DNA from: Ciborinia camelliae
Lineage: Eukaryota > Ascomycota > Leotiomycetes > Helotiales > Sclerotiniaceae
Direction: 5' to 3'
NCBI GenBank assembly: GCA_025890175.1
Contig: JANPYM010000019.1
Coordinates: 1-64,000 of the forward strand
Length of the DNA stretch: 64,000 nt
Shown: positions 25,481 to 34,476 of the stretch, piece after piece
Position numbering within the stretch: position 1 is the stretch's first letter
How the letters are laid out: each line of letters starts with the position of its first letter
Notes under the pieces: model-generated
Database searches by the model: none
What the model saw: the letters and a program-made list of their open reading frames with translations, nothing else
What the model was told of the DNA's origin: nothing
Position numbers and translations under genes: made by a program

Positions 25481-25608
25481 ATATAAGGATGAGGAAGAAG
25501 GTCGATATGGAGATGAACCTATTTTGATCGCTGGATTAGATGGTGATGAAGATTCTATAGTGACGCCGGAGCGAAGGATGGCGTTAGTCGTAGTTACAAA
25601 CAAGCTGT
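25481..25608 (+). pseudogene. Acidic coding-like fragment, unknown
   Basis: Reads GRYGDEPILIAGLDGDED then SIVTPERRMALVVV. Overlaps no other credible frame. Just downstream, a second open piece (DLDAETIKALDGPYR) ends at a possible GTAAGA donor. Confidence 0.35.
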
Positions 25609-25681
25609 AGAGGACCTCGATGCCGAGACAATCAAAGCCCTTGATGGCCCATACCGGTAAGATTCCAAGGTTTCTTCGTAC

Positions 25682-25837
25682 ATTTGCCAGTGAGGTTGGT
25701 TTTGGCTCATTGATCTCTGACAGTGTCGGAGGTTTACCTAACGGAACGTGGAGCTTTTTTATCATCCCTGTAAGAACTTCCTTGATTGCTTGAGGAAAAC
25801 GATCCACGACAACATCACGGGAAAGAAATTGTTTCAA
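25682..25837 (-). pseudogene. Coding-like fragment, unknown
   Basis: The minus strand reads RDVVVDRFPQAIKEVLTG then MIKKLHVPLGKPPTLSEI. Amphipathic and stop-free for about 50 codons. Not recognised. Its left neighbour on the same frame belongs to another piece. Confidence 0.35.
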
Positions 25838-25895
25838 ATCCCTAACCCTAAAAAATCAAAATCAAAATCAAACACTAACACTAACCCTAATCCCT
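25838..25895 (-). repeat. Interstitial telomere-like motifs
   Basis: CCCTAACCCTAA, a run of AAATCA units, then CACTAACACTAACCCTAATCCC. These are degenerate copies of the TTAGGG-type telomere repeat in C-strand orientation, inside a gene-fragment block. Confidence 0.5.
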
Positions 25896-26335
25896 ACCTC
25901 TTTTTCACCTTTCACTTTCATCTTTTTCATCTTTTTCACTCCCCCCCCCTCAACTTTGGACGACTGAGACTCGGAAAAGAAACATCGCCCCTGGAACCGC
26001 AAAACAGTCAATCAACCAACAATCAACGTTCTGATCTCCAGCTACCCCCGCAAACTTTATAAGGATACGTCAGCGTTTTAATATTTAACCTGGAGCAGCT
26101 GGCGCAGCCTTAATCGGAATGGCTCTCTACCCCCAAAGACCATTAGATGCCGAAGCACCAGATAACACTGATGTACACAGCAGCACTCCGATCTGTAAAT
26201 TACAGGTATATTTTGATATTAATATGTTATGATTAGTTTGATTTGTTAAGTTTTAAGACCGATTCTTCTTAATCCATTCTTCTCAAGAAAATCCGTACAG
26301 AGAAGATATAAAAATAAATAAAAATAATAATAAAA

Positions 26336-26420
26336 AACTTGCGTTATATTTCCGGTCCTATCGAAGATAACCGTAGCTGATGGGTCAGTACCATAGTCAA
26401 AAAGCAACTTCAATACTTTC
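26336..26420 (-). pseudogene. Ankyrin-like fragment
   Basis: The minus strand reads KVLKLLFDYGTDPSATVIFD. 'vlklLLdyGtDPs' is the second helix and loop of an ankyrin repeat. It is fused to the trinucleotide array on one side, so the frame becomes poly-Met. Confidence 0.45.
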
Positions 26421-26447
26421 GCTATCTTTGTCGCCCTCTTCGTCTTT

Positions 26448-26513
26448 ATCATCATCATCGTCATCATTATCATCATTATCATCATCATTATCATCATTAT
26501 CATTATCATCATT

Positions 26514-26548
<35 letters not shown>

Positions 26549-26714
26549 TATTATCATCATCATCATTATCATCATTATCATCATCATCATTATCATCATC
26601 ATCATTATCATCATTATCATCATCATCATCATCATCATTATCATCATCATCATCATTATCATCATCATCATTATCATCATCATCATCATCATCATCATTA
26701 TCATCATCATCATT

Positions 26715-26787
<73 letters not shown>
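26448..26787. repeat. ATC/ATT trinucleotide array
   Basis: About 340 bp of ATC (GAT on the other strand) triplets with interspersed ATT. Because the unit is three bases, the frames read as poly-Asp/Asn, poly-Met/Ile and poly-Ser/Leu. The minus-strand Asp/Asn frame continues upstream into MADRRSPPSPPASPSHPQ and later DDVGPDGAEMDDMDF, so an acidic-tail gene piece may have seeded the array. Confidence 0.85.
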
Positions 26788-26790
<3 letters not shown>

Positions 26791-27057
26791 TCCATATCAT
26801 CCATCTCAGCACCATCAGGACCTACATCATCAATTGCGGACGCCATTTGCCGGTTTCCGGACAGAAGGGGTGGGAGGGGATCGGGTTGGGGATGCGACGG
26901 CGAAGCAGGCGGCGACGGGGGAGACCGCCGATCAGCCACTCATAGTATAGCAATGGGCTTTTCAAGGCCCAAACACAGAAGTACCTGTTTACAATACTGC
27001 GTTGAAACGTCGTCGTCCAAATCCAAGCGATGTTAATCCACAATACTCATATTTCCG

Positions 27058-27126
27058 GTTTCTTGATCGGTCTCGCAGAACTAGATAGATGGGATGTGCC
27101 GGTCCCAAAGCTCATGAAAAGAAGGT
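27058..27126 (+). pseudogene. Coding-like fragment, unknown
   Basis: The frame reads FLIGLAELDRWDVPVPKL, then MKRR and a stop. A short open piece just upstream of the tRNA-containing fragment. Not recognised. Confidence 0.3.
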
Positions 27127-27287
27127 AGATAAATCCAGATCATCACCCCATACTCCACTAATTTCCACAGCAACCATCCAACGTCCACATCAAGGAAGTT
27201 CCCTTTCCTTTGGCTAGACCCAAATGTCACTCTCGGGATATGGGGATATCTCAGTACCCTCTCTTCGCACTCTCCTCTTTCCTCGTT

Positions 27288-27403
27288 CCAGAGATGGCCG
27301 AGTTGGTCTAAGGCGCCAGGTTAAGGTATTAAACTCTTAACATACGATTGTTTACAATCTCCTGGTCTGGTAACAGGCGTGGGTTCGAATCCCACTCTCA
27401 TCA
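27288..27403 (+). tRNA. tRNA-Leu(AAG) with intron; acceptor stem mismatched
   Basis: It has A box TGGCCGAGTTGG, anticodon arm CCAGG/CCTGG enclosing AAG, an about 33-bp intron immediately after position 37, a class-II variable arm (TCTGGTAACAGG), B box GGTTCGAATCC and a T-arm GTGGG/CCCAC. A T-run (CTTTTT) shortly downstream is a plausible Pol III terminator. The acceptor halves CCAGAGA and TCTCATC pair at only four of seven positions; the three outermost pairs fail, as if one end was exchanged at a fragment junction. Probably a partial or non-functional gene. Confidence 0.8.
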
Positions 27404-28128
27404 TTAACTTTTTGTATTTATTTGTATTTTTCCAACCAATCCGTGCATCCGCTACTTTGTCTTCGATCTGCAATCAAAGCCACCACTCGCACCCCTCCAT
27501 GTAAGCAGGAAGGCAAATAGGCCCGAGCATTCCAGCATACTCATGCAGTAAACGTGGATTCCACTGAAATACTGTAAGCGAAAATACCCCTTTCTATCAT
27601 GTTCTTATCCTATCTTCAATGACGAAATCATAGGTCACCATACCATACCATGATCCAATACCAATGACATAAAAAACACGCAAGAAGATTCCCCATGAAC
27701 CAAATGAATGCACGAGACAATTTCGTGATCCCATCCGGAATACATTCTATCGCTTAATATCACCAATAAAAAGGGGGGAAGGGTTTAAAGTGGGCACACC
27801 CTAGATTTAGAGGCGCTGAGCCGCCTGAGCGCATGCTTTAATTCACGGGGGACCTATATCCACTTATCGAGAAGACATAGGTTGGATCTCTGGAATGGCT
27901 CTAATCCAGCTTTGTCATGGGATGAAATGTCCTACGAACTTCAAATGTAGCATATAATCATATAATCACACGCTCCTCAAATGTTAAAAATACGCGGGCG
28001 TGAGTTTAATTGAAGGTTTCAATGTAGAACTGATTCGGGTCGGGTTTACGCTGATAGCTTTCAGTCAGTATTGTCGGCCAGCCGACTTTCTAAATGCAGC
28101 AGGACCCGGTTCGATATAACAATATAAA
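27404..28128. other. Unrecognised stretch of mosaic block 1
   Basis: Balanced base composition and several short open segments, but nothing I can assign. No repeat element or RNA structure was recognised. Confidence 0.5.
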
Positions 28129-28278
28129 GGCACAGGACAGTACGGTGCTCCGAAAAAGGAAGACTGCACGTGGCGTGGCAATGATCCATGGTGCAATGGG
28201 CACTGTCATGACAACGAAGTTACGCTGGAACTGAACCGATGGGGTGATGGTTGGTATTGTGAAGATGGTAACAAGTAA
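28129..28278 (+). pseudogene. Cysteine-rich secreted protein fragment
   Basis: Reads EDCTWRGNDPWCNGHCHD then NEVTLELNRWGDGWYCED and a stop. The 'C.W.G..P.C.G.C......' spacing with a following 'GDG..C..G.K' occurs in small fungal secreted Cys-rich proteins. The signal peptide and the last cysteines are missing. Confidence 0.5.
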
Positions 28279-28643
28279 TATATATCCATAGATTTACTTA
28301 TATCTACAAGTTTTATAGAATAATCATTCTGTAATATCCTACAGGGTAGAGTGACCACCCGTTGAGGGCAAATACCCCGGGTAGGGTACGGGTGCGTTCA
28401 AGGTACACCTCTGGCTGGAACCTTGAGGTCAAGAACATCGAGACGGCGACGTCAGAAAACCTCACGAACTCAATCCCGTACCTTCCTAACCCTTCTGGTC
28501 CTCTGCGCGTCACGAAGTTCTTACCTCAAGCTCCTACAGAAGACGATTCATCAGGAAATCGCAGGAATGAAAAGACATCCGAGTATGGAAACAATAGGAA
28601 TATATCACAACGTGCACAATTGGTTCCTTCAAAATCCACTCAA

Positions 28644-28757
28644 CCCACTCGCCATCCCATTCCCGCCCCGACGGTCAAATCCATCATGTTTCAACTTCTC
28701 AACGGGTGTCAATATCTTCACGCCAATTGGGTCCTTCATCGTGATCTCAAACCCGCC
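28644..28757 (+). pseudogene. CDK8/SSN3-type protein kinase fragment
   Basis: Encodes [18 protein letters not shown] followed by [10 protein letters not shown]. The HRDLKP catalytic loop with '[19 protein letters not shown]' is specific to the Mediator kinase CDK8 (SSN3/SRB10). The fragment stops two residues after the catalytic loop, where an unrelated open piece ([18 protein letters not shown]) continues in the same frame to a stop at 28842-28844. ATP-binding lobe and DFG motif are missing. Confidence 0.85.
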
Positions 28758-28946
28758 AAGCCGGGTATCGAACATCCGGTTGGGTTGGCGGATAAGTTGA
28801 AGAATAAGTTGTTTAAGAGGAAGGCACATGCTGCCGAGAAGTGAGCGGATGAGAGGGCAGATATTCTTCGGTTTAATAGAAGGGGTTTGTGCGGAAGAGT
28901 GACAGGACGATGCGACTGCGTCGCCTTTGTGCATGCAATGACATAC

Positions 28947-29063
28947 TTGGGTTGTTTGGAAGGTGGAGATGATTCTATCGAGAAGGAAACATGTCAGTAA
29001 AAGTCTTTCCTGGAGCACGGCACCCGTGTCCTCGATTGCACTGGACAAAAGACTTAGGAGGTT
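28947..29063 (-). pseudogene. Exon fragment with splice donor, unknown
   Basis: The minus strand reads SSAIEDTGAVLQERLLLT then CFLLDRIISTFQTTQ and ends at GTATGT, a consensus donor. The helical composition suggests a cytosolic protein. Not recognised. Confidence 0.45.
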
Positions 29064-29121
29064 GCAGAACTGCGACTACGTACGTGAGACCTGAGGCTTT
29101 CCACGCAAACGCCATTGTGTA

Positions 29122-29250
29122 TACAAGTTGCACAATATAAGCTGCGAAGGAGGTTATAAAGGGTTATAGCTAATAATAATAGTCAAGCCTATGGCGAAGG
29201 CTATTATTATTGGTCGGCCCGAGCGGCCGTACTTAAAGCTCGTACTACAA
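29122..29250 (+). mobile_element. Hairpin MITE-like element, copy 1
   Basis: About 129 bp shared with 40479-40606. The core pairs AATAATAATAG with CTATTATTATT around a short loop, and the outer parts (TACAAG...GAGCGGCCGTAC...GCTCGTA) are partly inverted. This copy shows several C to T and G to A changes against copy 2. No target duplication could be fixed by eye. Confidence 0.7.
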
Positions 29251-29968
29251 AATACCTGACATATTTTTGCTTTTATATCCATGTATATCCTTTTATTATG
29301 ATTAATTACGTACTGCAGACAAAATGCCTATACAGCATCTGTAGCCTTCTGAAGTTCTGGTGATTCGACATTAACGAAATATTGATTTTTTTAAAAAATT
29401 TAAAAATTAGTTATATAGAGATTAAGTTAATAAATTAATATATAAAATCAGATTTAAATTATATATAATATTATTGGATTTGTATTAGTTTCAAAAGAGT
29501 TGCTTGGTACCAGGAAAGAGAGGTATAAAAAGGTATAAGATCCTGACAGATCCCCATTAGTTTGATATTGATGCGTGCACAGGGCATTGCTTGAGGGTGC
29601 TGTCGCATTGGCGGCACTAGAACAGTTAGAAGTAAGATTACACTAGATTAGATAGATAGGAATAGGCTTACATATGACTTTAAATACAAAATATGAGATT
29701 GTTTGAAGCTGTGATGTGATGTGGGGGGGGGGTTGGTTTATATGCTCCATCATCTGAATCTTATCCCGCTCTATCCTGCCCCCTCCCTCCCCATCCTACC
29801 CCTCCTTAACCCACTATACCAATTAGTAACATGATATTATAAAGTATAAAAACCCCTAAATTTTCTATACCTGCATCAAATTGATTCTAACTAAGCAGCC
29901 AGGGCCGTAAACTTTTGAACTATGATTTGGAGATCATTCATGGTTATATCAAAGCCCATCTTCTTCGG
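29251..29968. other. Unrecognised stretch with an A+T island
   Basis: About 29380-29480 is A+T-rich, like the RIP compartments in miniature. The rest has balanced composition and no recognisable coding or RNA feature. Confidence 0.5.
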
Positions 29969-30290
29969 ATGCAAATGGAGGAAGCACACCGGCAAACACA
30001 TCTGCTAGTCGTACACCCTCAATCAAGAGGCCAAAGCTTGGCACTCGAAAGTCTAGCGGTACTATCATAGTGCCGCGCGCGTCAACGAATTTTCGGAAAG
30101 AGATTATACATGTGGAAGTTCCTGTCACTGCATGTACATCAGGTCGTGGTATGTCTCTTCTAGCACGACCTATTCATGAAGCAACAATAACTGATTTCGG
30201 CCCCTTTCCCATATCCGAACCAAACTCCACAGAAGGCCTTTGCTCCCCTTCCGAAAAACATTGTATTTCCGCTAGACCCGGTTTCTTCTA
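29969..30290 (+). pseudogene. Two in-frame joined fragments of unknown proteins
   Basis: An open frame of 107 codons. The first part (PANTSASRTPSIKRPKLG, then TRKSSGTIIVPRASTNF) looks like a disordered nuclear protein. After about residue 50 the style changes (VTACTSGRGMSLLARPIH), suggesting a junction that happens to stay in frame. No family recognised. Confidence 0.35.
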
Positions 30291-30672
30291 GTGCTTACTC
30301 GAAAGTTGAAATGAGCATATATCCAGAGAACTAACTTCTATTGTATTCTGCGACAATATAACAAGGTTTAATTATTTTGACCGTGGAAGCAGTGCTGAAG
30401 TAATCTCCTTCTTCTCTTACCCTTGCGTGATCTTTGACCCGATAAGAAAAATCCTAAACACACCTTTGGACCTCCGCCCACCTTTTTCCCACAAGAAACC
30501 AAAGGTTTGAGCGTCATATAAATAGGATGAGGAAAAGCAAAGGGTTGCAGTGGATGGACCTTGTTATTGACGGGGGCACCAACGGTTTTAGGCCAAGGGT
30601 TCCTATACAGGACGCACCGATCATTGCAGGCGCTTACAAGCCGAGGATGCACGAAGTGTGCATTTCTTGGCC

Positions 30673-30903
30673 TTACCTGATGTGAGAGAAGAGCTCTTCG
30701 ATGTAGAGGTTGAGCGTCGTGTAGGTCGCATGCAACGTGTTATTGCGTTGGGCAGAGTTTCTAGACTCGCAACTTGCGAAATCGAGCTTTATAGTCTCTT
30801 CAACCTGCAGATTCCGTAGCTCAGGATGATCCCATGTCATCCGGCTAAACACCAACTGCAGGGGCACAACAAGCAATTCATTTAGTATCATGGATATGAA
30901 CAT
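30673..30903 (-). pseudogene. Coding-like fragment, unknown
   Basis: 76 open codons on the minus strand (LLVVPLQLVFSRMTWDHP, ELRNLQVEETIKLDFASC). Composition is coding-like throughout. Not recognised. Confidence 0.35.
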
Positions 30904-31087
30904 GGGATCAGATGAGATATAGTCGGATGGGAGGAGAGGATGTGAATGTTATACTACCGTAACCGAGACGAATAATATGGCAGATGCAGTCGACCTGCTT
31001 TATCGCCATAGTATTTCCGACTGTGTTCATTTTGCAACTGCACTTGACTTTTACGGCTTACTTCGAGTCTCAGATCCAGATGTCGCA

Positions 31088-31226
31088 GAAGGCCATAGGC
31101 ATTTTTTTTGTCGAGAGCTTTCACGGCATACTCTTTGCCGGTGGACAAATCCTGAGCATAATACACAACGCCATAGGCTCCCGAGCCTAGTACTTGTAGT
31201 AACTTTAAAGACCCTCCACCATAATT
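31088..31226 (-). pseudogene. Ran1/KSP1-like protein kinase fragment
   Basis: The minus strand encodes LQVLGSGAYGVVYYAQDL followed by STGKEYAVKALDKKNA. This is the kinase glycine-rich loop (GSGAYGVV) and subdomain II (AVKALDK, with the ATP-anchoring Lys), in the form seen in fungal Ran1/Pat1/Ksp1 kinases. The frame leaves the family right after KKNA. Confidence 0.85.
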
Positions 31227-31309
31227 GCGGAGTATTCTTCAGGGCAAACCTTGGTTCTTCTTGAGCCCAAACGTGCATTTCCAATCGTTGTCTCTCAAGT
31301 CGCTTCCGA

Positions 31310-31444
31310 GAAGGGGATTCGCACTGTGTTGTGGAGGCTATTGTTTATGGTGTTCAATTACCTTCACACGATGGTAGAGCTGGGTGTGCTGCGGTATTCA
31401 TCGACCCAAGCATCAACAATTTTGATTGGGCCTCACTTAGCAAG
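31310..31444 (+). pseudogene. Fatty-acid transport acyl-CoA synthetase fragment
   Basis: Reads EAIVYGVQLPSHDGRAGC followed by AAVFIDP and later FDWASLSK. 'VYGV..P..DGRAG.AA' is the C-terminal AMP-binding motif of very-long-chain acyl-CoA synthetases (FAT1/FATP type), which activate fatty acids at peroxisome, ER or lipid-droplet membranes. Only about 40 of 600 or more residues are present. Confidence 0.8.
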
Positions 31445-31659
31445 ATCAGTCCGATGCTGGAGAGTGAGCTTAACAATTTCCCAGCGTACAATTCTTTGGG
31501 ACGTATTAAAAGTTCCAGTATGAATATGTACATACGAAAATCAAATGATTCATATGGTTGCACGAACTTATGCAAAGACAGATAAGGATGTTCAGAGCCA
31601 TTCAAATATTTGATTGGTTTATTGAGAAGGAATTTGGGCCCTCAGTTCAAACCACAAAC

Positions 31660-31735
31660 TACAAGTAAATACCCTGTCGCAAAGGCTCCTCTTATAACCG
31701 CCAAACCGATCATATAGATCATGAAGATTCTTACC
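31660..31735 (-). pseudogene. Membrane-span fragment, unknown
   Basis: The minus strand reads MIYMIGLAVIRGAFATGY then LLVVCGLN and a stop. One probable membrane helix. It directly follows the splice donor of the Ser/Thr-rich exon, so an intron was cut and replaced here. Confidence 0.3.
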
Positions 31736-31858
31736 AAGGAAGAAGACTGTAACAACTGATGGTGTGGAAGTTGAAGTATGAGTTAAAGCATATGCTGCTG
31801 AAGATGATGAAGCTGCCGCAGCAGGATCATAATTTGGAGCTGAACTTTCGGTACCAGT
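31735..31858 (-). pseudogene. Ser/Thr/Ala-rich exon with splice donor
   Basis: The minus strand reads ATGTESSAPNYDPAAAAS then SSSAAYALTHTSTSTPSV and ends VVTVFFL|GTAAGA. Low-complexity mucin-like text leading into a hydrophobic segment resembles the stalk of a cell-surface sensor. The donor is intact and the intron is truncated by the next fragment. Confidence 0.45.
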
Positions 31859-31861
31859 AGC

Positions 31862-31999
31862 TCATCGTTTCCGTAAGATCAAAGGCGCTTCACTCATCAA
31901 GCCTGTTCTTGCTCGTGGTGTTAGGAATAATGGCCACATTGAGATTGAGAACACTGCCTCCTGCCTAGTTACTACATACTTTAGTATTAGCATGGCATA
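31862..31999 (+). pseudogene. Coding-like fragment, unknown
   Basis: Reads RFRKIKGASLIKPVLARG then VRNNGHIEIENTAS, ending in a stop at about 31999. Basic and stop-free. Not recognised. Confidence 0.3.
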
Positions 32000-32356
32000 G
32001 CATCTCGCCGATTTCACTCTAGTGCTCGTCGGGGAATCCCCAACTAAGCCAAGCCATTTTGAAAGGTGCAGCTACCTAGCTGGCAACGATCTTTCCGGTG
32101 CCGCAACTTACGCACGCACGCCCTCTCGAATCTTCTCCATACAAAGTCCGGTCCTCGTACAACAAACTTTACATTCTCCTCGAACCCTCGACCCTCCCCA
32201 GAAACAATATTTCAACGTCTTCGCACAAGGACGTACACGCCATCGAACCTCTGAGACAGAGTCGATTAAAAACCTTGAATCCAGTAGTTCATACGGTGCC
32301 TTTACAACGAAAGGCCTCTTGGAAGACTATGAGCGACTGTATATTCGTAAGAATTT

Positions 32357-32655
32357 TTGGATTTGTGGAGCACGCTCAAGAACAGTATGGGCGTTGGTGC
32401 CGCCACTTCAAAAACCACCGCAATTTCAAGTCAATCTTCATTGAGGTCCAACAACCAGTCACACATATTACCGCATGTGCCAATTAGTTCATTGGTGAGA
32501 GAAATACCTCTCCTGTCGAAACCTCTAACAATCCGTCGCATACGAACCAAACCAAAGCGCAAGAACCCGAACAGGAAGACGAGGTAGCACGTCTTGAACG
32601 ACTAATCTCCGAAGCCGCCGCTGCAAACTCGAACATATGCAAGCCGAGCATGCCA
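32357..32655 (+). pseudogene. Two coding-like fragments, unknown
   Basis: One frame reads DLWSTLKNSMGVGAATSK then TTAISSQSSLRSNNQSHI. From about 32491 a second frame reads ERNTSPVETSNNPSHTNQ then EDEVARLERLISEAAAAN, an acidic coiled-coil type segment. The frame change marks a junction near 32490. Not recognised. Confidence 0.35.
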
Positions 32656-33317
32656 TGAGGTGGCACTGTGTTGCACGGGACCATAGCCCCTCAGTCTTTC
32701 TTTCTCAGGATTACTTCAATTGAACACACTAGACCTTGAATCGCCCTTCCAAAGATCGTATGCTTATTATCTAACCATGGCTACACGAAAAATGTTAGCA
32801 TTAATACTACCATCCAATTGAAGAAGCAGAAGAAGTAGTAGAAGGAGAAAACGAGAGCCCACGTGGTGTGGTTGGTGCGCAGAGAAAGTGGACCTTCTCC
32901 TGTTAGTCGTAGGTGGGGAATATGGGGTCATGATAAGTCGAAGCACATGAAAAACCGATTCATCCCCGAGGTCCTTTGATGTGTGATCTTGTTCGCTTTC
33001 TTGATTCCCCCACATAATATATACCTCCTCCTCAGCCATGAGGACTGAAGATAGTGACTTGTGGCGGCGAGTGCGTGCACATTGTCGCTATCTAGCTTGG
33101 GTTTCCAGTCAAAATTGACATAAGCTCATCGTTAAACATATTCTCATCAGAAGATCATCACATCCTTTCAAAGAATATCTCACCCCATTACCACCTCCTA
33201 CCTCCTACCAACTACCAACCACCTCCTGCCAAACACACATACATACATACATACATACACGGACGGGGACTTGAACATGAACTTGAACTTGAACTGGGGA
33301 AGATATGTACCCCGAAA

Positions 33318-33410
33318 TAAACTCTTCTCGACATCGGCCTTGACACGACGAAGCAAAAAGGGGCGCAATACGCGATGTAATTGTTGAACAACGGTATCTT
33401 GATCTGCACA
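33318..33410 (-). pseudogene. ISWI chromatin-remodelling ATPase fragment
   Basis: The minus strand reads [18 protein letters not shown] followed by KADVEKSL. '[12 protein letters not shown].DVEKsL' is the invariant segment of SNF2 ATPases between helicase lobes 1 and 2, here in the ISWI form. About 30 of roughly 1100 residues. The neighbouring (CATA)n run to its left is a microsatellite. Confidence 0.85.
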
Positions 33411-33616
33411 TCTTGAGGGGTAGACAATGTGTGGAAAGATTGAAAGCTTGTGAATGACCCGGAGGAATGATTGCTTGGGGCTTGCGTAGTTTGAGTCGTT
33501 CGATTCGAGGCCAAAAGGTTTCCTAGTACCTATTATTACTTGTAGTTTACATATTACCTTTAGTAAGGGGTCCAAATCTCTCTAAAGAGTCTAATCATGA
33601 ACTAGTGAAGGGTAAT

Positions 33617-33722
33617 TCTCAGTGTCTTGATTGACTCCAAAAACAACTCATCGCTGTCCCATTGTCCTAAACTTTCAATCGAGAAGATGAAATGATCCCT
33701 AACTCTTCCCAATTTGACCTTG
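33617..33722 (-). pseudogene. RNA polymerase I/III subunit AC40 fragment
   Basis: The minus strand reads VKLGRVRDHFIFSIESLG then QWDSDELFLESIKTLR. This matches the C-terminal part of AC40 (RPC40/RPAC1), the alpha-like assembly subunit shared by Pol I and III, where fungal proteins read 'grvrDHFIFsiEStGq...deLFlesik.Lk'. Confidence 0.8.
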
Positions 33723-34087
33723 CCTTGGAATTCCTCATCATGCTCGGGCAGTCGGAGTATATGGTTTGTGTGGTGCTTGATGGCAGCATGGTTGTTTGCA
33801 CAAACACACCACCTGGTAACGTGATCATTGTCGTTGAATTTGCGAGGATGTGGCACAACGATTTCATGCTAACAGTGACAATAGCAAGGGAGCTCACACT
33901 CGATGCTGCGCAGTCTGCGAGGAGCTCTCGAGGGGGAGGGGCGCTGAAGACGTTGCCGCCGCACCAGGATACCAATCAATAACAAATTCTTATTGTTCGC
34001 ACAGAGTTCGATTTGTATGTTGCTACTTGGCATCGAAATTGGAGCAGCCATCAAGAATACAAAAACCTCTAATGGAAAATGGGTTAT

Positions 34088-34205
34088 TATTGCGTTATCC
34101 TGATCAAACATCACATAAGCACCTCTCATGAAGGTATCTCCTAAAATCACATCGGTCTTTTCAGCAGCATTGGCGATAGGTCCATAGCATGTAGCGCCAT
34201 TGAAC
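34088..34205 (-). pseudogene. Pepsin-type aspartic protease C-terminal fragment
   Basis: The minus strand reads TDVILGDTFMRGAYVMFD followed by QDNA. 'ILGDtFlr.aYvvFD.dn' is the conserved C-terminal motif of A1 aspartic proteases. Neither catalytic Asp motif is included. It is bounded by unrelated frames on both sides. Confidence 0.85.
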
Positions 34206-34374
34206 CATGTGTGATGCTTGCTAGAATATGTCAATCGTGTCCGCTGTCCAGTCTGCGAAGTGACAACCTTTGAAAATGATACCTAACCGATCTGTGTGTT
34301 AACACTGATCAGTGTCGAATCACCTCGGTGGTATTGAAATATCAATAGTATGAAATAGTATATTATAAAAGCAT

Positions 34375-34476
34375 GCAGATCGATCGTAGATCGATCTGCG
34401 AGCTTATATGCCCGCGGGGCGCGGGCATATCGGCCGCACGCGGCCGCGCCCCGGTGAATCTGCCCTGCAGATTCAC
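34375..34476. repeat. Cluster of G+C-rich perfect hairpins
   Basis: At least three perfect inverted repeats in 102 bp: 34375-34399 (GCAGATCGATC arms), 34406-34430 (ATATGCCCGCG arms) and 34454-34476 (GTGAATCTGC arms). A CGGCCG palindrome lies between, and GGGGCGCG/CGCGCCCC can form a larger stem around the centre. It stands exactly between mosaic block 1 and the minisatellite arrays. Confidence 0.85.

Larger units (their letters stand above)
16290..34300. other. Gene-fragment mosaic block 1
   Basis: About 18 kb of base-balanced DNA with no complete gene. Reading both strands, coding-like pieces of 60-250 bp follow each other with changes of gene, strand and frame. Recognised pieces are listed individually. 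Stretches between them are unrecognised fragments or intergenic/intron pieces, microsatellites and repeat elements. Many pieces are stop-free in the homologous frame, so they are either young or not mutated by RIP. Confidence 0.8.

Noticed and set aside
26246..27036. Poly-Met, poly-Ser and poly-Asp open frames
   Set aside because: Three readings of one trinucleotide array; only the short flanking pieces look protein-like.
33212..33250. Val/Cys/Met-Tyr-rich frame
   Set aside because: Produced by a (CATA)n microsatellite.
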